The position numbers were made by a program, and so were the translations under genes. From positions 47,987-111,986 of the forward strand of contig CAKZOB010000032.1 of the NCBI GenBank assembly GCA_937135955.1: 64,000 nt of DNA. Direction: 5' to 3'. The number at the start of each line of letters is the position of its first letter. Position 1 is the stretch's first letter. This DNA is from an uncultured Anaerolineales bacterium. Lineage in GTDB: Bacteria; Chloroflexota; Anaerolineae; Aggregatilineales; Aggregatilineaceae. This document shows, piece after piece, positions 35,241-43,307 of this stretch. The notes under the pieces were generated by a model. The model was given only the letters and a program-made list of their open reading frames with translations, was not told where the DNA came from and made no database searches.

Positions 35241-36038
35241 ATGCAACCACACCTGACCTTTGTGCAGATCACTGATTCGCATCTCGGCCCGACGCGCGAC
35301 TTCAGCTATTACGGCCATCAGCCCTACCGGACGCTGGCGCGGGCCATTGACCTGATCAACGCCATGCCGCAGCCGCCCGACTTCGTGGTGCACACCGGCG
35401 ATCTGTCCAACGACCGCAGCGCCGAGTCCTACGAACTGGCCGCCGAACTGCTGGGGCGGCTGCGCGTCCCGCTCTACCTGGTGAATGGCAATCACGACGA
35501 TCGCGCCCTACTGCGCAAGATGCTCGACGCGCCGCACGCCCCCGATGGCGACCCCGATGCGCCACTGGACTATGTCTTTGAGGTGAAGGGCGAACGTTTT
35601 CTGGTGCTCGATGGCTGGTCGCCCGAAGTGCGCGATCCGCTGGGCAAGCTCAGCGCCGCGCAACTGGCCCGCGTCCGCGCGGAGACCGAAGCGAACGGCC
35701 CATCGCTGACCGTGTTGTTGCACTATCCGCCCTTCCCCATGGGTTCGCCCTGGCTCGACCAGCATATGCCGCTGGTCAACGGGGAAGAGTTACACGCCGC
35801 GCTCCGGCCCGCACACGCGCGGCTGCGCGGGGTCTTCTGCGGGCACCTGCACCGCAGCAGTCAGATCACGCGCGCGGGCATCACCTATTTCTGCGGGCCG
35901 AGCACGGTTGCGGGCTACACCTGGCGTCCCTGGGAACACACCCCAGCGCTCGACCCGGACTATCCGCCCGCTTATAGTGTGGTGCACTACTTCGACGGCC
36001 AGGTGGTCGTGCATCAATACACCTTCGCGCGGGGGTGA
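35241..36038 (+). CDS. Calcineurin-like metallophosphoesterase (CpdA-like)
   Basis: This 265-aa protein has all the metal-site motifs of class III phosphodiesterases: DSHLG, GDLSND, GNHDD, LHYPPFP and GHLHRS. The overall layout is that of CpdA-type cyclic nucleotide phosphodiesterases, which also include phospho-lipid and nucleotide hydrolases. If it degrades cAMP it would connect to the CRP-type site at 3134, but that link is speculative. No signal peptide is present, so it is cytoplasmic. It stands alone, 95 bases after the CopD-like gene. Confidence 0.88.
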   Translation: MQPHLTFVQITDSHLGPTRDFSYYGHQPYRTLARAIDLINAMPQPPDFVVHTGDLSNDRSAESYELAAELLGRLRVPLYLVNGNHDDRALLRKMLDAPHAPDGDPDAPLDYVFEVKGERFLVLDGWSPEVRDPLGKLSAAQLARVRAETEANGPSLTVLLHYPPFPMGSPWLDQHMPLVNGEELHAALRPAHARLRGVFCGHLHRSSQITRAGITYFCGPSTVAGYTWRPWEHTPALDPDYPPAYSVVHYFDGQVVVHQYTFARG

Positions 36039-36113
36039 GCAACCCCTTGCTGCCCTCATCAGCGCGCGCTAGAGTCAGGTCACACCTGAGTTTGAGAGCG
36101 AAAGGACGCCACC

Positions 36114-37274
36114 ATGCGCCGCCGTCACCTGTTGCCGCTGAGCGCTGTCATGGCGCTGATCGGGCTGGGGCTGGGCTTCGTCGCTGGCCTGCTGCTGAGC
36201 CTGCCCAACGGCATTGGTTTGTCGCAGGAAGCAACGCCCGTCCCCGCGCCCACGCTGGCCCCGCCGCCCGCCGACGCCCTGTCCATCCTGGACGCCCAAG
36301 AAACCGTTGTCAGCTACATCTACGAGAACGCCGGGCCGTCGGTGGTGCACATCACCAGCCGCACCCAGGTATGGGACTTCTGGCGCGGCGTGGTGCCGCA
36401 GGAAGGCACCGGCTCCGGCTTCCTCTACGACGCGCAGGGGCACATCGTCACCAACAACCATGTGATCGAGGACGCACAGGAAATCGAAGTCGTGCTGGCC
36501 GATGGGACGGTGCTCTCTGCTGAAGTCGTGGGCACCGACTCCTACTACGACCTGGCCGTGCTGCGCGTAGACCCGGCGCAGGTGCACGCCGCGCCGTTGC
36601 CGCTGGGCAACGCCGACTCGTTGCGCGTGGGACAACTGGTGCTGGCCATCGGCAACCCCTTCGGGCTGGATCGCACGCTGACGACTGGCGTGATCAGCGC
36701 CCTCGACCGCACCATCGAGTCCGAGAGCGGCTCGGTCATCGGCAACGCCATTCAAACCGACGCCGCCATCAACCCCGGCAATTCCGGCGGGCCGCTGCTC
36801 AACTCGCGCGGGGAAGTGATCGGCGTCAACACGGCCATTCAGTCGCCGTCCGGCGGATCGGTGGGGATCGGCTTCGCCGTGCCGATCAGCGTTGTGCAGC
36901 GCGTGGTACCCGACCTGATCGCCTATGGCCGCTACCGGCACCCCTCATTGCGCATTCAGGTGCGCGAACTGGGCTATGAGGTGCGTCCGGCGGCGAGCGG
37001 CCCACAGCGCGGCCTGCTGATCGTGGCACTCGACCCCAACGGCCCGGCGGGCAAAGCCGGTTTGCAGGCCGCCGAAGTGCAGCGGCAGGGTTTCCGCACG
37101 GTCTTCGTCGGCGGCGACATCATCCTGGCCATCAACGGGGAAGAAGTGCACACCCGCGACGATCTGACGCTCTACCTGGAGAAATACACTCTGCCCGGCG
37201 ACACGGTGACCCTGACCGTGAGCAATATCTCCGGCGAAACGCGCGAGGTGACAGTGACCGTCGGGGAGAGCTGA
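36114..37274 (+). CDS. HtrA/DegP-type serine protease
   Basis: This 386-aa envelope protease has an N-terminal anchor (about residues 8-30), a short Pro/Thr linker and a trypsin-like domain with the triad His116 (TNNHVIED), Asp146 (YYDLAVL) and Ser224 (GNSGGPLL). One PDZ domain (about 290-375) with GGDIILAINGEEV follows. It degrades or refolds damaged exported proteins. AAAGGA precedes the ATG. The last 36 bases of the gene recur almost exactly at 37901, beyond a toxin-antitoxin-like pair. Confidence 0.94.
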   Translation: MRRRHLLPLSAVMALIGLGLGFVAGLLLSLPNGIGLSQEATPVPAPTLAPPPADALSILDAQETVVSYIYENAGPSVVHITSRTQVWDFWRGVVPQEGTGSGFLYDAQGHIVTNNHVIEDAQEIEVVLADGTVLSAEVVGTDSYYDLAVLRVDPAQVHAAPLPLGNADSLRVGQLVLAIGNPFGLDRTLTTGVISALDRTIESESGSVIGNAIQTDAAINPGNSGGPLLNSRGEVIGVNTAIQSPSGGSVGIGFAVPISVVQRVVPDLIAYGRYRHPSLRIQVRELGYEVRPAASGPQRGLLIVALDPNGPAGKAGLQAAEVQRQGFRTVFVGGDIILAINGEEVHTRDDLTLYLEKYTLPGDTVTLTVSNISGETREVTVTVGES

Positions 37275-37276
37275 GG
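37241..37276 (+). repeat. 36-bp direct repeat at the htrA 3' end (left copy)
   Basis: GCGCGAGGTGACAGTGACCG and the following TCGGGGAGAGCTGAGG match 37901-37936 at 34 of 36 positions, exactly 660 bases apart. The left copy encodes the last residues and stop of HtrA. Confidence 0.85.
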
Positions 37277-37279
37277 AGC

Positions 37280-37498
37280 TTACGTGCCAGTCGCTGCGGG
37301 CTGCGTCGCCATGATGGTGCGGATCAATTCTGGCACGAACTTCTGGGCATTGAGGATTTCCAGCAACACCGGCTCCCCGTTGGCAGTCAGGTGTAGGATG
37401 CTCTGGCCAGATTGCTCAGCATGGTCGCTTTGCTTCTCCGGAGCAAACCAGATCATCAGCACGTCGTCTTCGCGGTCATAACGCATCTCAAGGCTCAT
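37280..37498 (-). CDS. DUF2283 family protein (possible antitoxin)
   Basis: This 72-aa protein matches DUF2283: the N-terminal strand pair MRYDREDDVLMIWFA and the central ILHLTANGEPVLLEILNAQKFVP are typical. Such proteins are usually encoded directly after a DUF4258 protein and are regarded as putative antitoxins. Here the partner gene upstream is frameshifted, so this may be an orphan survivor. AGGAGG precedes the ATG at good spacing, and the start lies inside the end of the partner gene. It converges on htrA. Confidence 0.85.
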   Translation of the reverse strand: MSLEMRYDREDDVLMIWFAPEKQSDHAEQSGQSILHLTANGEPVLLEILNAQKFVPELIRTIMATQPAATGT

Positions 37499-37743
37499 AA
37501 CGAGTCCTCCTGGCAGGATAAAACGTCACAATACGAAGCTCAACCTCATCTTCGACAAAGACCACGCGGAGCACATGACGTTCACTGAGCTTTCTGGGCA
37601 ATCGGAGGCTCGGCAGCACGGTCTACGCTTTCTGGGTTAGTCACAGTATCAAGAACCTGGGTTACCGTGACGGTGAAACCCGCTCGCGCCAGATCGATGA
37701 ATTTCTGCTGGGCATGGCGGGTAAAACGCACTGGCTTAGCCAT
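37488..37743 (-). pseudogene. Frameshifted DUF4258-like gene (possible toxin)
   Basis: An ATG frame from 37743 encodes MAKPVRFTRHAQQKFIDLAR and continues to NPESVDRA before running to an early stop. The next frame continues the family pattern with RLPRKLSERHVLRVVFVEDE, then RIVTFYPARRTRYE, ending at 37488. Joined, the two parts make a normal DUF4258/RelE-like protein of about 84 aa; a single-base change near 37611 separates them. A sequencing error would look the same. It pairs with the DUF2283 gene. Confidence 0.75.
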
Positions 37744-37900
37744 TCCGCTCCCCTCTCACAGCAGCGAGCAGACTACCCGCTCCGCCCCCATTGTCGGCAG
37801 CCGCTTTGCAAACCCAGCATAGAACTTCCTGGCTATGTTTTCGAGTATACCGAAATTCTTTATCGAGAGTCAGACTTCGGCAGTCTTCCATCAGGCAGAT

Positions 37901-37936
37901 GCGCGAGGTGACGGTGACCTTCGGGGAGAGCTGAGG
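37901..37936 (+). repeat. 36-bp direct repeat (right copy)
   Basis: This is a second copy of the htrA 3' end with two changes; it would encode REVTVTFGES and a stop but has no gene attached. Between the two copies lie only the DUF2283/DUF4258 pair and about 155 bases without features. Confidence 0.85.
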
Positions 37937-37961
37937 CAAACGCCATAGCGCCAAGCGAAAC

Positions 37962-37990
37962 GGTAGGGGCGTATGCGCTACGCCCCTACC
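37962..37990 (-). terminator. Hairpin after the propeller gene
   Basis: GGTAGGGGCGTA (37962-37973) and TACGCCCCTACC (37979-37990) form a perfect 12-bp stem with loop TGCGC, 35 bases beyond the propeller gene end. Only CCGTTTCGC follows on the minus strand, so the U tract is short. Similar AGGGGCGT hairpins lie at 41896 and 53228. Confidence 0.65.
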
Positions 37991-38024
37991 CTGTCTACAT
38001 ACCTGGACTTTCCCGTAGGGGAGA

Positions 38025-40076
38025 TTAGTAGAAGTAGGCAACTGCCGTGCAGTTCGAATTCATCGTCACTGTGATCGTGCTACTGGTGCCCGAAGCGCCA
38101 GGACATGTTCCAGACCAGTACGAGAAGCGGCAGTTCGAGCCAGGAGGCACCGACGCGACAATGGTCACCGAACTGCCGGGCAACCATTGCTTATCGCAGT
38201 TAGGTTGCTGGCGGATAGTATACGTTGCATAGCAATAAGGCGCTGCCTCTAGCTGCACCGTCAGCGTGTAACACTGCCCGCCATCCTGGGGCGTGAGGAC
38301 CACTGGCGGGGCGCACGTCCTGGGGTCCCACAGACATTCACCAATGGGCGAGAGCACACACTCGCTGGCCGGATGCCCGCAGGTAGTGCACGAGCCACAC
38401 GGCCCCCAACCGGGCGGCGGCGTCGGCCTACCACCAGGCTGACCGGGGGGCGGCCCGCCAGGGATGATCGGCGGGATTTCAGCTTGTGGCACACCCAGGC
38501 AATTGCCGACCTCCTCGACATCTTCCTCGGCCACCCACAGCGACAGCGCCATTTCGCCGCCGGGTATCTGGTTCTTGTCCAGCTTCCACCAGACCTTGCC
38601 CTCGGAGTCCAACGCCTGCCCCTCGACAGTGAAGTCCTGGTTGGCGGGCAGGAAGGCGAACGCACTGCGATTCTCGCCCGGCCCCACGCGCACCCGCGCG
38701 AACAGTTCCCACTGCGTGCGCACCAGGCACGTCGCGGGCAAAGGCTGGAACACAGGCCGCCAGTCGGGATCGTAGTTCTCGGATAGTTCGTCGGTCAGGC
38801 GAAACAGGTAGCGCCCCTCGGCATCCATCACAAACAGGTTGGCATAGCCGCTGCGCCCGGACATGAAGGCGATCCAGCCTCCATCCGGCGACCAGTCGGT
38901 GCTGGTCAGGCGATCGCTTTCGGGCGTCAGGCGGCGGATGTCGGTGGCCTCTTTGGTCATGCGGTAGATGTCGGCCTGTCCGTCGCGCTCCGAGGTAAAA
39001 GTGAGCAACAGGCCATTGGGCGACTAGGCCGGATACCAGCCGTTCGCGCCGAACAGGTCAGGCGTCAAACGGCGGGGGCTGCTGCCGTCCGCATTCATGA
39101 GATAGACTTCCGCCACACCCGCGCGCGCTGTGACGAAGGCGATCTGCCGCCCGTCCGGCGACCAGGCCGGTTGCGTGTCGGTAGAGGGATCGTTAGTCAG
39201 GCGCTGCGCGTTGCTGCCGTCGGCGTTCATCACGTAGATTTCGGGGTTGCCATCGCGGTCGGACACAAAGGCCAAGCGCGTCCCGTCCGGCGACCAGGCC
39301 GGATCGCTGTCGGAAGCGGGGTTGTCGGTCAGGCGTTGCACGCCGCTGCCGTCCGGATTCATCAGGTAGATTTCCAGGTTGCCATCGCGGGCGGAATGGA
39401 AGGCCAGCCGCGAGCCATCCGGCGACCAGGCAGGAGCGCCGTCTAGCTCCGAGCGCTCGGTCAGGCGGCGCGGGTTGGTGCCATCCGCGTTGATCACGTA
39501 AATCTCTGGGTTGCCATCGCGTTCGGAAGTAAAAGCCACTTCCCATTCATTGACGGGCGGGGAGAAGAAAGCGATCTTGCCCGTCTCAAAGACGGTCACC
39601 TGCGTGCCCGTGCCCGTCGCCGCCAGCAGGATGCCGTTGGCGTCGGCGATCTGCAGCGATTCCACACTGAAGACTGCCGTGCCGGGGATCAGCCCGCCAA
39701 CTTCCAGCGAGAAGAGCAGGTCGTCCGTGCCGGGCGGCATGCCCAGCGCCTCATACGATAGCCGTACCTCACCCGCCGCGTTGTCCACCAGTTTCTGGCG
39801 CTCGAAGACCTGCGTCCCCAGGTACGGGCCGATGGTAGCATTCCACACCCGCACGATCGAGCGGTCGAAGCGCAGCACCAGGTCGAAGCTCATACAACTG
39901 CCCGCCGGACAGGCGATGCGCCCTTCGACCACCGCCGTCTCCGCCACACCCACCTCTGCGGGGAAAAGAGTCAGCGTCACCCCGCCCTGGGCACGGCCTG
40001 GCCCGGCAGCGCCCGTCAGCAGCATGACGGCCAATATCACCCCCCACACCAATGATAGAAGACTCCTATGTTGCAT
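38025..40076 (-). pseudogene. Secreted TolB-like beta-propeller protein interrupted by an in-frame TAG
   Basis: One reading frame of 684 codons is broken by a single TAG at 39024-39026. The codon sits where the repeat motif PAWSPDG needs Trp, so TGG became TAG. The product has a signal peptide (about residues 1-30, ending GPGRAQG) and a cohesin-like beta-sandwich (about 30-170). Six or more PD40/WD40-like repeats of the FTSERDGNPEIYVINADG type follow. A Cys-rich tail ends in an InlB-B-repeat-like segment (VTIVASVPPGSNCRFSYW). Such proteins bind partners outside the cell. Everything downstream of the stop is intact in frame, so the break is recent, a sequencing error, or read through. A hairpin follows the gene. 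Confidence 0.82.
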
Positions 40077-40179
40077 AACGGTTTTCCTCCCTGTGCTCTA
40101 AACCGATTTGCTCTTGGTAACATCATATCACATATCGCCATAAAAAGGCCGCAAAAAGAGGGTAAAAAAGCGATCAGCT

Positions 40180-40295
40180 ACCCTCACCCCTCCATCCCCT
40201 CGCCCAGGTGCTCCTCTTCTCCCGTGCTGCGGGCGAAGGGGCTGGGGGATGAGGGCCAGCGGGCGCAACAAGGCCGCTGACAACCTTTGCACGCA
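40180..40295. repeat. Dispersed repeat family B, inverted copy
   Basis: This is the reverse-complement relative of 33834-33930: GGCCAGCGGGCGCAACAAGG and GACAACCTTTGCACGC are shared, as is GCTGCGGGCGAAGGGGCTGG. It is followed by a short GCTGATAGCTGAAAGCTG heptamer tract (40309-40326). The 357-base gap before the hexomutase gene holds nothing else recognisable. Confidence 0.65.
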
Positions 40296-40433
40296 CCCGC
40301 TCACCTCGCTGATAGCTGAAAGCTGCCCCCCTGTTGACCGCTCTCCAGCACTTGCACCGTCCGTTTGCCTGTGCTACAGTCCGCAACCACAAGTTACTTA
40401 CCGCACTGTCAGGAATTCACGAGGGCAGACCCC

Positions 40434-41879
40434 ATGACTATCCGTTTTGGCACCGATGGCTGGCGCGCGGTCATCGCTGAAACGTTCACCTTCAGCAACC
40501 TGCGACGTGTGGCACAGGCCGTCGCCGATTACATCACCAAAGAAGTGGCGGCCAACGGGACGTCAGCGCCGCCGGAGATGGTCGTCGGCTTCGACACGCG
40601 CTTTCTGTCCGATCGCTTCGCCATCGAGACGGCGCGGGTGCTGGCCGCCAACGGCATCGTCACCTGGCTGGCGCGCACCGACGCCCCCACCCCCGCCATC
40701 AGCTACAACATCGTGCACAAGAAGGCGACGGCGGGCGTCGTGATCACCGCTTCGCACAATCCGCCGCGCTACAATGGCTTTAAGCTGAAGGCGGCCTATG
40801 GCGGCTCGGCCCTGCCCGAACAGTGCGCCGAGGTCGAGCGCTTCCTGGAACTGGCGCAGCGCGAGGGGCGCGGCCCGAACCTGATGGACTACGAACGCGC
40901 CATCGAGGAGGGTCTGATCCGGCGTTTCAACCCCACCAACACCTATTACGAGCACCTGGAAACGCTGGTAGACATTGACAAAATCTCGCAGGGCGAGCTG
41001 ACCATCGTCGCCGACCCCATGTACGGCTCCGGGCGGACGGCGATCCGCGCCATCCTTTCGCGCACGCGCTGCAAAGTGCACGAGATTCGCGGCGAGATGA
41101 ACCCCGGCTTCGGCGGCATTCACCCTGAACCAATCCGCAAGTACCTGGACATGATGGCGGCGACGATCAGCTCCGTGCACGCCGACGTAGGCATCGCCAC
41201 CGACGGCGACGCCGACCGTGTGGGCGCGATGGACGGCGACGGCAACTTCATTGATCCGCACACGATCATGTCGCTGGCGCTGCGCTACCTGGCCGAACGG
41301 CGCGGCTGGCGCGGCGATGTGGTCAAGACGGTGAGCACCACCATGATGATCAACCGCATCGCCGCCCGCTACGGTTTGACAGTGCACGAGACGCCCGTCG
41401 GCTTCAATCACATCGCCGATCACATGCTGCACGGCGACGTGCTCATCGGCGGCGAGGAGTCCGGCGGGATGAGCATCAAGGGGCATATCCCCGAAGGCGA
41501 CGGCATCTTGATGGGGCTGTTGCTGCTGGAGATCATGGCCGACGCCAAAGCGCCGCTCAAGGAGATCGTCGCCGACCTGCAGCGCGAATATGGGCCAACC
41601 TCTTACGCGCGCACAGACTTCGTGCTGAAGAAACCCGTGCCGAAGAAAGAAATGGTCGAGCGCCTGCACGCCACCGCACCCGCCAACATGGCCGGCGAGA
41701 CGGTACGCGACGTGCTGACCTTCGACGGGATCAAGTTCGTGCTGGCCGACGATAGCTGGTTGTTGATCCGGCCCAGTGGCACCGAGCCAGTGTTGCGCGT
41801 CTACGCCGAAGCGCGCGACGCGGAGATGGTCAAGGCGCTGCTGGCCGCTGGCCGGGCGATGGTTGGCCTGGAAGAGTAG
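40434..41879 (+). CDS. Phosphoglucomutase/phosphomannomutase family protein
   Basis: This 481-aa alpha-D-phosphohexomutase starts MTIRFGTDGWRAVIAE. It has the phosphoserine loop TASHNPPRYNGFK (Ser about 107), the metal loop DGDADRVG, the sugar-specificity loop GEESGGMS and the phosphate-binding RPSGTEPVLRVYAEA. It interconverts hexose 1- and 6-phosphates; glucose versus mannose cannot be decided. The ATG at 40434 has GAGGG upstream; the frame extends further without similarity. A hairpin follows the stop. Confidence 0.93.
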   Translation: MTIRFGTDGWRAVIAETFTFSNLRRVAQAVADYITKEVAANGTSAPPEMVVGFDTRFLSDRFAIETARVLAANGIVTWLARTDAPTPAISYNIVHKKATAGVVITASHNPPRYNGFKLKAAYGGSALPEQCAEVERFLELAQREGRGPNLMDYERAIEEGLIRRFNPTNTYYEHLETLVDIDKISQGELTIVADPMYGSGRTAIRAILSRTRCKVHEIRGEMNPGFGGIHPEPIRKYLDMMAATISSVHADVGIATDGDADRVGAMDGDGNFIDPHTIMSLALRYLAERRGWRGDVVKTVSTTMMINRIAARYGLTVHETPVGFNHIADHMLHGDVLIGGEESGGMSIKGHIPEGDGILMGLLLLEIMADAKAPLKEIVADLQREYGPTSYARTDFVLKKPVPKKEMVERLHATAPANMAGETVRDVLTFDGIKFVLADDSWLLIRPSGTEPVLRVYAEARDAEMVKALLAAGRAMVGLEE

Positions 41880-41895
41880 GCAGGGCAAGACTTGC

Positions 41896-41923
41896 GCAGG
41901 GGCGTATGACAGCACGCCCCTGC
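41896..41923. terminator. Hairpin between the hexomutase gene and the phage module
   Basis: GCAGGGGCGT (41896-41905) and ACGCCCCTGC (41914-41923) form a perfect 10-bp stem. It lies between the stop codons of converging genes, and the U tract is weak on both sides. Confidence 0.65.
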
Positions 41924-41935
41924 TTCGTCAGCGCT

Positions 41936-42259
41936 TCACTGTGCCGTCTCGTTGTGCTCGCCCAGCGCGCGATCCAGCCCCGCCGCCAGCGCCGCCAGAA
42001 AAGTGGGCAGGAACGCCGCCCATACCCCCGGCGGTATCGTCGTCAGGCGGGCGAGCTGCACGACGAGGGGGTCGGTGACCTCGTCCACAGCGGCGATCAT
42101 CTCCGCGCGGTGACCGCGCAACGCCCGCCAGAGCGCCCGCGCCTGTCCGGTGACCTGCGCCCCGGCCCACAGCGATCCCGCGATCAGCAGCAGCGTGCCC
42201 AGCAGCGCCCCCAACAACCGCCACACGTCGAGCATCTCGTCGGCGATCCACACGTCCAC
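41936..42259 (-). CDS. Small one- or two-span membrane protein at the end of the phage module
   Basis: This 107-aa protein starts with GTG preceded by AAGGAGGA. It has a hydrophobic span at about residues 12-32 (LLGALLGTLLLIAGSLWAG), a charged middle and a second weak span around 78-92 (VWAAFLPTFLAALAAGL). Its size and place, last in a run of minus-strand tail genes, would suit a holin or tail accessory protein. No family is recognised and no endolysin is beside it. Function unknown. Confidence 0.5.
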   Translation of the reverse strand: MDVWIADEMLDVWRLLGALLGTLLLIAGSLWAGAQVTGQARALWRALRGHRAEMIAAVDEVTDPLVVQLARLTTIPPGVWAAFLPTFLAALAAGLDRALGEHNETAQ

Positions 42260-42285
42260 CTGCTCTCCTCCTTCCGTGTCCTATG

Positions 42286-42338
42286 CGTCGGGCGATTGCG
42301 GATTACGAACAGCCGATTTCGCAATCCGCAATTCGCCA
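42286..42338. repeat. 'ATTGCGG' heptamer tract
   Basis: This spacer is built of degenerate GCGATTGCGGATTACGAA and TTTCGCAATCCGCAATTCGCC units in opposite orientations, so it can fold back on itself. The same unit type occurs at 5727, 42703, 51415, 56399, 57288 and 60850. Confidence 0.65.
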
Positions 42339-42683
42339 TCACGAGACGGCCAGGCCCAGTTCGCCCGCCAACAGGCGCAGCAGCGCGTCCTTGTCGGCGG
42401 CGGACCACTGCGCCCAGGGTTTGCGCAGCGCTTCCAGCGCGGCCTGGCGCTCGCGCTCGGCCTGTTGCGCAGCGGTGAAGCGACTGCCATCGTGCCGCGC
42501 GACGATCTCGCCAACCGTCTTGCGCTCGTCGGGCGTGCTGGAGTCCAGCAGGTGCACGCGCACGGCGCGCCCATCCTGGCTCAGCCCGACCAGTTTCCCG
42601 CCCAGCACTGCCGTCAGTTCGTCATGCAGCAGCGCCAGGTTGATCCCCTGTCGTTCGAAGACCAGATCGATCATCCCTGCCAT
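42339..42683 (-). CDS. Phage-module protein of unknown function
   Basis: This 114-aa soluble protein lies in the run of tail genes. The N-terminal part (MIDLVFERQGINLALLHDEL) is followed by a short beta region and a helical, Glu/Ala/Gln-rich middle (AAQQAERERQAALEAL). It ends WSAADKDALLRLLAGELGL. It may be a tail-fibre accessory or assembly protein, but that rests only on position. The ATG at 42683 has GGAG nine bases upstream; a longer frame through the repeat is not credible. Confidence 0.5.
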   Translation of the reverse strand: MAGMIDLVFERQGINLALLHDELTAVLGGKLVGLSQDGRAVRVHLLDSSTPDERKTVGEIVARHDGSRFTAAQQAERERQAALEALRKPWAQWSAADKDALLRLLAGELGLAVS

Positions 42684-42702
42684 CCTACGTCTCTCCTTCG
42701 AT

Positions 42703-42775
42703 GAGATTGCGGATTGCGAATTACGAATTGCGGATTGATCCATTCGCCATCCGCCATCCGCAATTCGAAATCCGG
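42703..42775. repeat. 'ATTGCGG' heptamer tract
   Basis: Repeated GATTGCGGATTGCGAATTAC units are followed by CATTCGCCATCCGCCATCCG and CGCAATTCGAAATCC. It fills the gap between two phage-module genes. Confidence 0.65.
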
Positions 42776-42776
42776 A

Positions 42777-43307
42777 TCAGCTCACTTCTCGTGCCACCAA
42801 CACGGCGGGCACTTCGTCGTAGTCGTTGGGGGCGTCGGAATCCGCGTGCAGGCTGATCACCCCGTCGCTGGTCTTCCACAGCAGCTCGAAGGTGTGCTCG
42901 CCCGCGCTCAGCCCGCTGATCAGCACCGGCCCCAACACCACTTCCTCGCCGATGGTGGTGCTCAGGCGATGCGTCAGCAGGCCGCCGTTGTAGGCTGCCG
43001 CCAGCCGCCCCGCCCCGTCCACGCGAATGTCCAGCGAGACGCGCCGCCCGACCTGATCGCCGTGAAACACGCCCCAGAACCACACCAGCACGTCCCCGCC
43101 GTTGGTAGTCAACGTCGCCTTCAGGTTGGCGCTGTCCACCGGCACGAACGCTGTCGAGGTCGTGCTATAGGCCGCGCCGTTGTCGCGCCAGATGACATGC
43201 GTTGGTGGCGCTTTGAGCGCGTTGAGGTTGTCGCGCAAATGCGTGTTGAGATCGGCGGCGGTCAGCAGTTCGTCCACCTGCCAGGTCTTGGGAATCGTCC
43301 AGTTCAT
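42777..43307 (-). CDS. Phage tail fibre-like protein
   Basis: This 176-aa protein begins TIPKTWQVDELLTAADLNTH and LRDNLNALK. This N-terminal pattern is common in short tail or baseplate proteins of siphoviruses, where it attaches the fibre. The rest is a beta-rich domain with TTNGGDVLVWFWGVFHGDQ and GEHTFELLWKTSDGVISLHAD, a likely trimeric or jelly-roll tip. Its ATG overlaps the stop of the preceding tail gene (ATGA). It would contribute to surface recognition if the particle is made. Confidence 0.7.
   Translation of the reverse strand: MNWTIPKTWQVDELLTAADLNTHLRDNLNALKAPPTHVIWRDNGAAYSTTSTAFVPVDSANLKATLTTNGGDVLVWFWGVFHGDQVGRRVSLDIRVDGAGRLAAAYNGGLLTHRLSTTIGEEVVLGPVLISGLSAGEHTFELLWKTSDGVISLHADSDAPNDYDEVPAVLVAREVS

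Noticed and set aside
41936..42259. Holin assignment for the small membrane protein
   Set aside because: Only size, a hydrophobic span and position support it, and no endolysin gene is adjacent; left as unknown.
42286..42338. Heptamer tracts as a possible phage origin or iteron array
   Set aside because: The units are degenerate, occur in both orientations, recur outside the module, and no replication gene is nearby.
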